Below are positions 25,754-34,737 of a DNA stretch of 64,000 nt, one piece after another. Source of the DNA: Streptomyces violaceusniger (GTDB lineage: Bacteria > Actinomycetota > Actinomycetes > Streptomycetales > Streptomycetaceae). The position numbers and the translations under genes are program-made. The DNA lies in NCBI GenBank assembly GCA_005405945.1, contig BJHW01000001.1:8990001-9054000 (forward strand), written 5' to 3'. The notes under the pieces were generated by a model that saw only the letters and a program-made list of their open reading frames with translations, ran no database searches and was not told the DNA's origin. Each line of letters opens with the position of its first letter. Position 1 is the stretch's first letter.

Positions 25754-28495
25754 ATGCCCCCGATCCCCCGACGCACCCTCCTCAAGGCCGCCACCGGCGC
25801 CGCCGTGCCGTTCTCCTGGCTGCTCGCCCCGACGGCCCCGAAGGCCGCCGCCGACAGCCCCGCCGGGAAGGCCGCCGACGAGCCCGTGGACATCACCTGG
25901 CTGGAGGACGGCGGCCTGGGCGCGGCCGCGGGCTCCACCTTCGGCGTCCCCTGGCCCAAGGGCGCCCACCCCGGCGACCGGACGTTCGCGCTGACCACCG
26001 CCGACGGCGCCCACGTACCCCTGCAGACCTGGGCCACCGCGTACTGGCCCGACGGCTCGCTGAAGTGGACCGCGCACGCGGCGGGGGAGGGCCTCACCGG
26101 CAGTGCCTACCGGCTCACCACCGGCACGCCCGCCGCACCCGCCATGAAGGTCACCGTCTCCGAGAGCGGCGGCAGGATCACCGTCGACACCGGAGTGATC
26201 AAGGCCGTCATCGGTAAGGACGGCAAGCAGCTCGTACGGTCCGTCACCCGTGGCTCCACCGAGATCGCCCGCGACGGCCGGCTGGTCCTGCTCCGCCAGG
26301 GCGACGTGCACGACGGCGACCACGGCCGCGCCGAGTGGGAGCGGTTCGACGGCGAGATCAGCGGGGCGAAGGTCGAGCAGAAAGGCCCCGTCCGCGCCGT
26401 CGTCCGCATCGACGGCAAGCACCGCAAGGGCCGCCGCGCCTGGCTCCCCTTCAGCGTCCGGCTCTACTTCTACGCGGGCGCCGAATCGTTCCGCATGGTG
26501 CACACGATCACTTTCGACGGCGACCAGAACAAAGACTTCATCCGCGGCCTCGGCGTCCGCTTCTCCGTGCCGATGCGCGACGAGGCGTACGACCGCCACA
26601 TCCGCATCGCGGGCGAGGGCAAGGGGTTCCTCACCGAGGCCGTCAAGGGCATCACCGGGCTGCGCCGCGACCCCGGCTCAGGCGTCCGCACCGCCCAGGT
26701 CAAGGGCGAGAGGCTGCCCGACCCGGCCGGTTGGGACCAGCGCGTCACCTCCCGGCTGCACCTCATCCCCACCTGGGGCGACTACACCCTCTCCCAGCTC
26801 TCCGCCGACGGCTTCACCCTGCGCAAGCGCACCAAGCCCGGCCACGGCTGGATCGCGGCGGGCGGCGGCGGCCGGGCGAGTGGCTTCGGCTATGTCGGCG
26901 GCGTCAGCGGCGGACTCTCCTTCGGACTGCGCGACTTCTGGGAGAAGTTCCCCGCCCAGCTGGACATCCGCGGCGCCGCCGGGGACGAGGCCGAGGTCAC
27001 CCTGTGGCTCTGGTCGCCCGAGGCCCAGCCCATGGACCTGCGCTTCTACCACGACGGCATGGGCCAGGACACCTACCCCGAACAGCTCGAGGGCCTCAAC
27101 ATCACCTACGAGGACTACGAGCCCGGCTTCGGCACCCCGTACGGCATCGCCCGCACCAGCGAACTCACCTTCTGGGCCAACGCGGCCACCCCCGACGCCG
27201 ACACCCTCGTCCGGCAGGCCGCCGCCGTGCGCACCCCGCCTCAACTGGCCGCCGGACCAGCCCACCTGGCCCGCGCCAAGGTCTTCGGCGGCCTCTTCGC
27301 CCCCGTCGACCGCTCCACCCCCGCCAAGGCGAAGATCGAGGACCGGCTGGACTTCCTCTTCGACTACCACAAGGGCCAGGTCGAACAGCGCCGCTGGTAC
27401 GGCTTCTGGGACTACGGCGACATCATGCACACCTACGACGGCGACCGGCACCAGTGGCGGTACGACGTCGGCGGCTACGCCTGGGACAACTCCGAGCTCT
27501 CGCCCGACCTGTGGCTGTGGCTGGCGTATCTGCGCTCCGGCCGCTCCGACATCTTCCGTTTCGCCGAGTCCCTGACCCGGCACACCGGCGAGGTCGACGC
27601 CTACCACCTGGGCAAGTGGGCCGGGCTCGGCACCCGCCACGGCGTCCAGCACTTCGCCGACAGCGCCAAACAGCAGCGCATCTCCACCGCCCTGTACCGC
27701 CGCTACTACTACTTCCTCACCGCGGACGAGCGAATCGGCGACATCATGCACGCCCTCGTCGACTCCGACGAGACCTTCCTCGTCCTCGATCCACAGCGCA
27801 AGGTCCGCGAGGACCCCGACTACGAGCCCGATCCGCACGCCCTGGACATCGGCTTCGGCACCGACTGGAGCGGCCTCGCCGGGGCCTGGCTCACCGAATG
27901 GGAGCGGCGCGGCCCGAAGGCCGAGAAGGCCGAGGCGCGGCTGCGCTCCACCATGGAGACCATCGCCGCCCAGCCCAACGGCTTCGTCCAGGGCAGCGGC
28001 CTGTACGACCTCGACACCGGCAAGTACGCCATCGCCGACCGGCCCAAGGTCAGCGTCTCCCATCTGTCCGCGGTCTTCGGCCTGGTCGAGGTCTGCGCCG
28101 AGGTGATCGACCTCATCGACCTGCCGGAGTTCAAGGAGGCGTGGCTGGACTACTGCCGCTACTTCAACGCCACCAAGGACGAGCAGAAGGCCCGCTACGG
28201 CACCGACTTCGGCTCGCTGATCCTGGTCCAGGGCCACTCCCGGCTCGACGCCTACGCCGCCGTCCAGCTCAAGGACGACAAGCTGGCCGCCCGCGCCTGG
28301 CAGAAGTTCACCGAATACCACGAGGGCGACGGCTACCCGGATGCCAGCGTCAGCTGGAAGTCGGTGAAGGTGGAGGGCCCGGACGTGCTGCAGCCCGGCG
28401 TCGAGGCGGCCTGGGTGAGCACCAACGCCACCGCCCAGTACGGCCTCGCCGCGATCCAGAACCTCGCGCTCGTCGGCGACAAGCTGCCGAGCTAG
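25754..28495 (+). CDS. Exo-rhamnogalacturonan lyase-like protein (PL26 type), Tat-exported
   Basis: This protein should remove unsaturated units from rhamnogalacturonan I by beta-elimination outside the cell. It has 913 residues. The N-terminus PRRTLLKAATG is a twin-arginine signal, ending near an AxA site. The region after residue 45 (ITWLEDGGLGAAAGSTFGVP) matches the start of the exo-rhamnogalacturonan lyase family. It has a beta-rich N-terminal domain and an alpha/alpha-barrel-like C-terminal half with many Trp, Tyr and His (GFWDYGDIMHTYDGDRHQWR). No carbohydrate-binding module is visible. It starts 75 bases after the YesL-like gene. The family assignment comes from memory of the sequence pattern and the transporter context. 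Confidence 0.8.
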   Translation: MPPIPRRTLLKAATGAAVPFSWLLAPTAPKAAADSPAGKAADEPVDITWLEDGGLGAAAGSTFGVPWPKGAHPGDRTFALTTADGAHVPLQTWATAYWPDGSLKWTAHAAGEGLTGSAYRLTTGTPAAPAMKVTVSESGGRITVDTGVIKAVIGKDGKQLVRSVTRGSTEIARDGRLVLLRQGDVHDGDHGRAEWERFDGEISGAKVEQKGPVRAVVRIDGKHRKGRRAWLPFSVRLYFYAGAESFRMVHTITFDGDQNKDFIRGLGVRFSVPMRDEAYDRHIRIAGEGKGFLTEAVKGITGLRRDPGSGVRTAQVKGERLPDPAGWDQRVTSRLHLIPTWGDYTLSQLSADGFTLRKRTKPGHGWIAAGGGGRASGFGYVGGVSGGLSFGLRDFWEKFPAQLDIRGAAGDEAEVTLWLWSPEAQPMDLRFYHDGMGQDTYPEQLEGLNITYEDYEPGFGTPYGIARTSELTFWANAATPDADTLVRQAAAVRTPPQLAAGPAHLARAKVFGGLFAPVDRSTPAKAKIEDRLDFLFDYHKGQVEQRRWYGFWDYGDIMHTYDGDRHQWRYDVGGYAWDNSELSPDLWLWLAYLRSGRSDIFRFAESLTRHTGEVDAYHLGKWAGLGTRHGVQHFADSAKQQRISTALYRRYYYFLTADERIGDIMHALVDSDETFLVLDPQRKVREDPDYEPDPHALDIGFGTDWSGLAGAWLTEWERRGPKAEKAEARLRSTMETIAAQPNGFVQGSGLYDLDTGKYAIADRPKVSVSHLSAVFGLVEVCAEVIDLIDLPEFKEAWLDYCRYFNATKDEQKARYGTDFGSLILVQGHSRLDAYAAVQLKDDKLAARAWQKFTEYHEGDGYPDASVSWKSVKVEGPDVLQPGVEAAWVSTNATAQYGLAAIQNLALVGDKLPS

Positions 28496-28535
28496 CCAGC
28501 TGGCCACGCCGTCACGGCCGGACCACACTGAGGGC

Positions 28536-29045
28536 ATGGACTGGTGCCATTACCGCTTCCGCAGCCGATGGGACCTCGACGCTCCGCCCGCCGCCGTCTT
28601 CGCGGTGCTGGCGAACGGCGACGACTATCCGCGGTGGTGGCCCCAGGTCCGTGAGGTCCGGCGGATCGACGAGCGCAGCGGCGCCGCCCGCTTCCGCTCC
28701 CTCGTCCCGTACGACCTCCGGCTGATCGTCAGCGAGGCGCGGCAGGACCCGGCGGACGGCGTGCTGGAGATCGGCTTCGCGGGCGATCTGGAGGGGTGGG
28801 CGCGGTGGACGGTGCTGCCCCAGGGGACCGGCACCCGCGCCCTCTTCGAACAGGAGGTGGTGGCCCGCAAGCCGCTGCTGCGCCGTCTCGCGCTCCCGGG
28901 CCGTCCCGTCTTCCGGGCCAACCACGCCCTGATGATGCGCTCCGGGCTGCGGGGGCTGCGGGCGTACCTCGCCGCGCGGCCCGGCGGACCGGCCGGGTCG
29001 CCGCCCGGCCCGGCCTCCGGGCCCTCCGGCGGAAACACGGTTTGA
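28536..29045 (+). CDS. SRPBCC-fold (polyketide cyclase/START-like) protein
   Basis: A 169-residue protein with the usual pattern for this ligand-binding fold: an opening beta strand (YRFRSRWDLDAPPAAVFAVL), then DYPRWWPQVREVRRI, and a C-terminal helix over the pocket (NHALMMRSGLRGLRAYLAAR). It ends in a Gly/Pro-rich tail. The ligand is unknown. It follows the lyase by 40 bases on the same strand but shares no obvious function. Confidence 0.75.
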   Translation: MDWCHYRFRSRWDLDAPPAAVFAVLANGDDYPRWWPQVREVRRIDERSGAARFRSLVPYDLRLIVSEARQDPADGVLEIGFAGDLEGWARWTVLPQGTGTRALFEQEVVARKPLLRRLALPGRPVFRANHALMMRSGLRGLRAYLAARPGGPAGSPPGPASGPSGGNTV

Positions 29046-29111
29046 ACCAAACCCGCCGCGACCTGTATTGTTCAGGTCGTTCCGCCGGGGAGACCCCGAA
29101 GAGAACAACCC

Positions 29112-29183
29112 GGGCGATTAGCTCAGTGGGAGAGCGCTTCGTTCACACCGAAGAGGTCACTGGTTCGAACCCAGTATCGCCCA
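29112..29183 (+). tRNA. tRNA-Val (CAC), copy 2
   Basis: Identical to the 21390 copy over all 72 bases: acceptor GGGCGAT with ATCGCCC, and anticodon loop TTCACAC. Confidence 0.94.
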
Positions 29184-29189
29184 CCACCC

Positions 29190-29227
29190 CATGAGGCCGG
29201 GCCGCCAGCAGGCGGCCCGGCCTCATG
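29190..29227 (+). terminator. Terminator after tRNA-Val copy 2
   Basis: A perfect 17-bp stem (CATGAGGCCGGGCCGCC with its complement) and an AGCA loop, six bases after the tRNA. Confidence 0.85.
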
Positions 29228-29298
29228 TTCGCGCTTGTACGGCCAGGAGCGGGGTAACCGGATAGAACTTCCGTGGGTGACGATGTGGAGGGGAACTC

Positions 29299-29670
29299 AT
29301 GGCCGTCGCGACCGCAGCCGTCCTGACCCTGGACTGTGCCGAACCCGAAGAGCTCGCCGAGTTCTACGCCCGGTTGCTCGGCGCGGAGCTCCAGCCGCTG
29401 ACCACCCCCGACCGGGTCGAGATCGTCGCACCCGGCGGATCGCGGATGGCCTTCCTGCGGGACCACGGCTTCGCCCCGCCGAGCTGGCCACGGCCCGACG
29501 ACTCCCAGCAGGCGCATCTGGACCTGCTGGTGGAGGACATCGACGCCGCGGAACGCCAGGTCGTCGACCTGGGCGCGCGGCCGCTGGACACCAAGAACAA
29601 CGGTGGCCCGCGCGACGTACGGATCTACTCCGACCCGGCCGGCCACCCCTTCTCGCTCCGCCGGGCCTGA
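29299..29670 (+). CDS. VOC-superfamily (glyoxalase-like) protein
   Basis: A 123-residue single-module vicinal oxygen chelate protein. VLTLDCAEPEELAEFYARLL is the usual opening and the closing strand reads RIYSDPAGHPFSLRRA. Related actinobacterial proteins are annotated as glyoxalase or bleomycin-resistance-like, but the substrate cannot be inferred. The ATG has GGAGGGG upstream. Confidence 0.82.
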   Translation: MAVATAAVLTLDCAEPEELAEFYARLLGAELQPLTTPDRVEIVAPGGSRMAFLRDHGFAPPSWPRPDDSQQAHLDLLVEDIDAAERQVVDLGARPLDTKNNGGPRDVRIYSDPAGHPFSLRRA

Positions 29671-29746
29671 GCGCCAGGCGCGCCGCGCCGGACCTGACCG
29701 TCAGTCCGCCGCGCCTGAGTGGTCAAGTGCGCGCCGCGTCCGAGCG

Positions 29747-30472
29747 TCAGGCCGCGGCCGGAAGGTCCGGACGCAGCGGCCAGGCCGGATCGCAGACCTC
29801 GTCCGAGCCGTTGAGCGCGAACCACGCCTGCAGCCCCCGCGCCTGCGCCGCGTACCAGACCGTCTGGCGGGCGTGCAGCTCGGTGGGCGTCAGCGGCTCC
29901 AGACGGGAGGCGAACCGGCGGCCCACCGCTCGCACCACATGCAGTGCGGCCGCCGCGTCGGCCGCCGCGTCATGCGCGCCGGTCAGCTCCACGCCGTAGT
30001 GCCCGCACAGATCGATCAGGGTGCGGCGGCCCTTGCGATAGCGGTCCAGATGCTTGTCCAGCACCCGCGGATCCAGAACGGTCATCGAGCGCAGCGAAAG
30101 ATAGCCCGCCAGGCTGGAGTTGCGATGCCGCTTCAACTCCCGGTCCAGCAGGGTCAGATCGAACGGCGCGTTCATGACCACCAGCGGGGTGCCCCGCGTG
30201 ACCTGCTCCGCTATCGCCCGTGCCACCTCGTCCACCACCGGCGCCGGCCATCTGCCGTGCCGCTGGAGATGGGCGTCGGTCAGACCGTGTATCTCGGTGG
30301 CGGCCGGCGGCACCGGCACGCCCGGACTCACCAGCCAGCGCCGGATCTCCGGCAGGCTTCCGGTCCCGCGCTGCACCACCAGGGCCGCCGATACGATCCG
30401 GTCATGCTCGACATCGACACCCGTGGTCTCCGTGTCAAAGGCGGCGAGCGGTCCCTCGAACCAGGACGGCAT
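29747..30472 (-). CDS. DEDDh 3'-5' exonuclease (DnaQ-like)
   Basis: A 241-residue exonuclease. ExoI is FDTETTG (Asp and Glu near 13-15). ExoII is NAPFDLTLLDREL. The catalytic His-Asp of ExoIII lies in LTGAHDAAADAAAALHV. All four acidic residues and the His are present, so it should be active on DNA or RNA ends. The ATG at 30472 is preferred over one 33 bases upstream because GAGGAG precedes it. It is a stand-alone protein, not a polymerase subunit by sequence. Confidence 0.9.
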   Translation of the reverse strand: MPSWFEGPLAAFDTETTGVDVEHDRIVSAALVVQRGTGSLPEIRRWLVSPGVPVPPAATEIHGLTDAHLQRHGRWPAPVVDEVARAIAEQVTRGTPLVVMNAPFDLTLLDRELKRHRNSSLAGYLSLRSMTVLDPRVLDKHLDRYRKGRRTLIDLCGHYGVELTGAHDAAADAAAALHVVRAVGRRFASRLEPLTPTELHARQTVWYAAQARGLQAWFALNGSDEVCDPAWPLRPDLPAAA

Positions 30473-30632
30473 GGCCTCAACTCCTCGTGCATTTCCCCTC
30501 GATGACATCTGATCCCGCCCCGACCAGGTGATACCCGGAGGGAGGACCGCGAACCGCCGCTGTTTGCCGAGGTCCTGACGCGGAGACAACACAGGTGTAC
30601 GAAGCCGGCGACGACCGGAAGGCGTCACGGAC

Positions 30633-31211
30633 ATGACGCTCGCAGCACCCGACCCGGCCCCGACGGCGAGCGGCCTTGCCCTGAGCGGATCACCTCCCGT
30701 GCGTGGCCAAATCGCCACCACCGCCTGCATGGAGACCCTTCAGGTGGGCTATCTGCACGCGGTGGCCGCCGCCGCGGGCTGCTCACTGGCCCAGCCCTTC
30801 CCCGACCACGGCATCGACTGGCACGTCAGCCACAGCGCCCGCAGCCATGCCGTGGACGACGAGGTCACCATCAAGGTGCAGCTCAAGGCCACGTACCAGA
30901 TCGCGCCGGACCCTCCGGGGCCGACCTTCGCCTTCACGCTCGACAACGACCACCTGGTCAAGCTGGCCCGCAGCCCGGTCTCCGTGCACAAGATCCTCGT
31001 GGTGATGATCGTGCCGCGCGGCCGGGAGGACTGGCTGCGTGCCGGGCATGACCGGCTGTCCCTGCGTCACTGCTGCTACTGGATCAATCTGGCCGGCCAC
31101 CCGGTCACGGGCCGCCGCCGGACCACCGTGCGGATCCCGACCTCGCGGATCTTCGACGACCGCGCGCTCTGCGAGATCATGACCCGGGTCGGGGCGGGAG
31201 GGAGACCGTGA
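30633..31211 (+). CDS. DUF4365-domain protein, putative nuclease-like fold
   Basis: A 192-residue protein. The conserved DUF4365 core runs from LQVGYLHAVAAAAGCSLAQP through GIDWHVSH (Asp62) to VTIKVQLKAT (Gln83, Lys85). The D...QxK arrangement resembles the PD-(D/E)XK nuclease-like fold proposed for this domain; catalysis is not established. The stop overlaps the ATG of the next gene (TGATG), so the two are translationally coupled and probably act together. Confidence 0.72.
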   Translation: MTLAAPDPAPTASGLALSGSPPVRGQIATTACMETLQVGYLHAVAAAAGCSLAQPFPDHGIDWHVSHSARSHAVDDEVTIKVQLKATYQIAPDPPGPTFAFTLDNDHLVKLARSPVSVHKILVVMIVPRGREDWLRAGHDRLSLRHCCYWINLAGHPVTGRRRTTVRIPTSRIFDDRALCEIMTRVGAGGRP

Positions 31212-32413
31212 TGGACCGACCATGGCCCCAGGACGCCCCGGCACCCTTGCCGGTCCCGCGCCCCGACGAGGTGGATCCGGCCGTCCTCGGCGCCCTGCTC
31301 GCCCGGCACGGCTGGCGCCGCCGCGGCGGCGCCCCGGGGGCTTATGCCCGCTGGACCCCGCCGGGCCGGCTCGCGGGCGGCACCAGCCTGCTGGTGCCCG
31401 AGGGCCGGGACTTCCCCGACAGCGGCGATCTGCTCGGCGAGGCGCTGGTGGCGCTCAGCCGCAGCGCCGCGCCCTCCGCCCGCGAGGTGCTCACCGGCCT
31501 CGCCGTGCCCAGCGACGAGATCCGCTGGCGGCGCGAGGTGCCCGAATCCCCCGGTGGCACCTCCGCCTGGACCGCGCAGGAGCGGCTGCGCGCCGCCGCC
31601 CGTGACACCCTGCTGGCCGGAGCGCTCGCCGCCCGCGGTCGCGCGGGCTACTACGGCGCCCGGCACCGCCGCGCCGCCGAGGCATCCCTGGAGCGGGTGC
31701 TGACCGGGCCCCCGGGCGCCGAGTCCGGCGGCCGTGAGCTGACCGTCTTCGTGCCCGTCGAGGACGACGGCCGCGCCACCGCCGTCACGCTGCTGCGCGC
31801 GCTGTACGCCCTCCGGGACGCCGCCGACTACCACCGGACGACCGGAGGCATGGAGGCGTATGACGCGGCGGTCGCGGCGGGGGCCAGCCGGGAGCTGACC
31901 GAGGCGGTGATCGCGCTGGTCCAGGGCACGGAGGGGGCGCGGGTGGCGCTGGAGTGGTCGCCGGCCGCCGGTCCGCCGCCGGGGTTCGCCGCCCGGCCCG
32001 ATCCGGTGGAGTTCTCGCCCGGCGACCTCCCGGGGTTGAGGGAGGCGGGCGCCCGCTATGTCCGAGATGAGCCGTCCATTCCCGTATGTCTCACCGGTGC
32101 GGTGGTCCGGCTGCGCCGTACCGGCCCCGGCGGTCCCGGGACGGTGCGGCTGCGGGTGCTCTCCGGGGCGGAGGTCGCGCAGGTGCGGATCACCCTGGAC
32201 GAGGAGGACTACCGCATCGCCGGCCATGCCCATCTGGTGGGGCTGCCGATCCGGGTGCGGGGGCGGCTGGAGAGCCGCGGCGGCTTCCGCCGGCTCAGCG
32301 GAGCCGGCGGCGTCACCCCGGTCCAGGTGGACGAGGCGGAGCGGGACCGGCTGGTCAAGTCGCTCCAGGAGAACCTGGACTTCTTCGAGGAGGCGTGCGG
32401 CGGCGGACCCTGA
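31211..32413 (+). CDS. Unknown protein coupled to the DUF4365 gene
   Basis: A 400-residue protein with no family that I recognise. It has no signal peptide or membrane segment. The middle is helical and Arg/Ala-rich. A C-terminal beta-rich region (IPVCLTGAVVRLRR, VRLRVLSGAEVAQVRITLDE) resembles a small OB or barrel-like domain with a RGRLESRGGFRRL strand pair. A GTG three bases earlier is a possible alternative start. Its tight overlap with the DUF4365 gene is the only functional clue. Confidence 0.7.
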   Translation: MDRPWPQDAPAPLPVPRPDEVDPAVLGALLARHGWRRRGGAPGAYARWTPPGRLAGGTSLLVPEGRDFPDSGDLLGEALVALSRSAAPSAREVLTGLAVPSDEIRWRREVPESPGGTSAWTAQERLRAAARDTLLAGALAARGRAGYYGARHRRAAEASLERVLTGPPGAESGGRELTVFVPVEDDGRATAVTLLRALYALRDAADYHRTTGGMEAYDAAVAAGASRELTEAVIALVQGTEGARVALEWSPAAGPPPGFAARPDPVEFSPGDLPGLREAGARYVRDEPSIPVCLTGAVVRLRRTGPGGPGTVRLRVLSGAEVAQVRITLDEEDYRIAGHAHLVGLPIRVRGRLESRGGFRRLSGAGGVTPVQVDEAERDRLVKSLQENLDFFEEACGGGP

Positions 32414-32654
32414 CCGCCGCCGGGGCTCGTGATGGCGTCGGGCGCGCGCCGCCCCCGAGTGCCGCCCCGGGCGGTGACGGCGTCCGTCCGGCGGTCCCGC
32501 GCGGGCGGTGGCGGTGTGCGGCGAGGGTCACCCCGCGCGGTGCCCGCGCGGTGACGGGGTCCACGACCGTTTCGCGGTCCCGCCCGTCGGCTCGGTACGA
32601 TTCACGCTGCGCGGCATTCGCCGCGCGGAGCCATCCATCAGTCAGGAGAGACCG

Positions 32655-34634
32655 GTGTCAGACGTCCGTGTGATCATCCAACGCGATTCCGAGCGGGAAG
32701 AACGCGTGGTGGCCACGGGCACTACGACGGCGGACCTCTTCGCCGGTGACCGCTCGATCGTCGCCGCGCGCGTGGGCGGGCAGCTCAAGGACCTGGCGTA
32801 CCAGCCGGCCGAGGGCGACGAGATCGAGCCGGTGGAGATCACCAGCCAGGACGGTCTGGACATCCTGCGCCACTCCACCGCGCATGTCATGGCCCAGGCG
32901 GTGCAGGAGCTGTTCCCGGAGGCGAAGCTGGGCATCGGCCCGCCGATCAAGGACGGCTTCTACTACGACTTCGACGTCGAGACCCCGTTCCACCCGGACG
33001 ACCTCAAGCGCATCGAGAAGAAGATGCAGGAGATCCAGAAGCGGGGGCAGTGGTTCTCGCGCCGCGCGGTCACCGACGAGGAGGCGCGCGAGGAGCTGTC
33101 CGCCGAGCCGTACAAGCTGGAGCTGATCGGGCTCAAGGGGTCGGCCGCGGACGCCGCCGAGGGCGCGTCCGCCGAGGTCGGCGCGGGCGAGCTGACCATC
33201 TACGACAACCTCGACGCCAAGACCGGCGAGCTGTGCTGGAAGGACCTGTGCCGCGGTCCGCACCTGCCGACCACGCGCAACATCCCGGCCTTCAAGCTGA
33301 TGCGCAGCGCCGCCGCGTACTGGCGGGGCAGCGAGAAGAACCCCCAGCTCCAGCGGATCTACGGCACCGCCTGGCCGACCAAGGACGAGCTGAAGGCGTA
33401 CCTGGACTTCCTCGCCGAGGCCGAGAAGCGCGACCACCGCAAGCTGGGCGCGGAGCTGGACCTGTTCTCCTTCCCCGACGAGCTGGGCTCGGGCCTCGCG
33501 GTCTTCCACCCCAAGGGCGGCGTGATCCGCAAGGAGATGGAGCAGTACTCGCGGAAGCGGCACGAGGAGGCGGGGTACGAGTTCGTCAACACCCCGCACA
33601 TCACCAAGGCGCGCCTCTTCGAGACCTCCGGCCATCTGCCGCACTACATGGACAGCATGTTCCCGCCCATGGAGTTCGAGGGCCAGGACTACTACCTCAA
33701 GTCCATGAACTGCCCGATGCACAACCTGGTCTTCCGGGCCCGCGGGCGGTCCTACCGTGAGCTGCCGCTGCGGCTGTTCGAGTTCGGCACGGTCTACCGG
33801 TACGAGAAGTCCGGCGTCGTCCACGGCCTGACCCGGGCCCGGGGCTTCACCCAGGACGACTCGCACATCTACTGCACCAAGGAGCAGATGGCCGATGAGC
33901 TGGACAACCTGCTCACCTTCGTGCTGGACCTGCTCCGCGACTACGGCCTGAGCGACTTCTACCTGGAGCTGTCCACCCGGGACGACTCCGACAAGTTCAT
34001 GGGCAGCGACGAGCAGTGGGAAGAGGCCACCGACGAGCTGCGCAAGGCCGCCGAGAAGCAGGGCCTGGAGCTGGTCATGGACCCGGGCGGCGCGGCGTTC
34101 TACGGTCCCAAGATCTCGGTCCAGGCGCGGGACGCGATCGGCCGCACCTGGCAGATGTCGACCATCCAGGTCGACTTCAACCAGCCGGCCCGGTTCGAGC
34201 TGGAGTACACCGCGGCGGACGGCTCCCGCCAGCAGCCCGTCATGATCCACCGGGCGCTCTTCGGCTCGATCGAGCGCTTCTTCGCGGTGCTGCTGGAGCA
34301 CTACGCGGGCGCCTTCCCGGTGTGGCTCGCCCCGGTCCAGGCGGTCGGCATCCCGATCGGCGACACCCATGTGCCGTACCTGGAGGAGTTCGCCGCGCAG
34401 GCCAAGGCGAAGGGCCTGCGGATGGAGGTGGACTCGTCCTCGGACCGGATGCAGAAGAAGATCAGGAACGCGCAGAAGTCCAAGATCCCGTTCATGGTCA
34501 TCGCCGGTGACGAGGACGTCGCGAACGGCGCGGTGAGCTTCCGCTACCGCGACGGCTCGCAGAAGAACGGCATCCCGATCGACCAGGCGCTGGCCGAGAT
34601 CGCCGACGCCGTGGAGCGCCGGATTCAGGTCTGA
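32655..34634 (+). CDS. thrS: Threonyl-tRNA synthetase
   Basis: This enzyme charges tRNA-Thr. The 659-residue protein has a TGS domain (1 to about 62), an editing domain with the HSTAHVMAQAVQELFP motif, a class II catalytic core and an anticodon-binding domain (VWLAPVQAVGIPIGDTHVPY). The core contains the zinc-ligand segment MNCPMHNLVF and motif 2-like RALFEFGTVYRYE. GTG 32655 follows a CAGGAGAG site. Upstream, 32414-32654 holds only G+C spacer; I saw no T-box antiterminator. Confidence 0.96.
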   Translation: MSDVRVIIQRDSEREERVVATGTTTADLFAGDRSIVAARVGGQLKDLAYQPAEGDEIEPVEITSQDGLDILRHSTAHVMAQAVQELFPEAKLGIGPPIKDGFYYDFDVETPFHPDDLKRIEKKMQEIQKRGQWFSRRAVTDEEAREELSAEPYKLELIGLKGSAADAAEGASAEVGAGELTIYDNLDAKTGELCWKDLCRGPHLPTTRNIPAFKLMRSAAAYWRGSEKNPQLQRIYGTAWPTKDELKAYLDFLAEAEKRDHRKLGAELDLFSFPDELGSGLAVFHPKGGVIRKEMEQYSRKRHEEAGYEFVNTPHITKARLFETSGHLPHYMDSMFPPMEFEGQDYYLKSMNCPMHNLVFRARGRSYRELPLRLFEFGTVYRYEKSGVVHGLTRARGFTQDDSHIYCTKEQMADELDNLLTFVLDLLRDYGLSDFYLELSTRDDSDKFMGSDEQWEEATDELRKAAEKQGLELVMDPGGAAFYGPKISVQARDAIGRTWQMSTIQVDFNQPARFELEYTAADGSRQQPVMIHRALFGSIERFFAVLLEHYAGAFPVWLAPVQAVGIPIGDTHVPYLEEFAAQAKAKGLRMEVDSSSDRMQKKIRNAQKSKIPFMVIAGDEDVANGAVSFRYRDGSQKNGIPIDQALAEIADAVERRIQV

Positions 34635-34665
34635 TTCCTCAGCGGTCTCCACGGAGGCCAGGATT

Positions 34666-34699
34666 CCTAGGGGCGGCCCTGACCAGGGCCGCCCCTAGG
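34666..34699 (+). terminator. Terminator after thrS
   Basis: A perfect 15-bp stem (CCTAGGGGCGGCCCT with its complement) and a GACC loop, 31 bases after the stop. Confidence 0.8.
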
Positions 34700-34737
34700 C
34701 TCTTCCTCACCCCTGCGGGGCGAATATGCTGGCCCGC

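Noticed and set aside
26678..28537. Long minus-strand open frame opposite the rhamnogalacturonan lyase
   Set aside because: It is a Gly/Val/Leu-rich shadow translation without motifs. Codon-position bias favours the plus strand.
32414..32654. T-box leader upstream of thrS
   Set aside because: There is no T-box core sequence, specifier stem or terminator/antiterminator pair. Actinobacterial thrS genes generally lack one.
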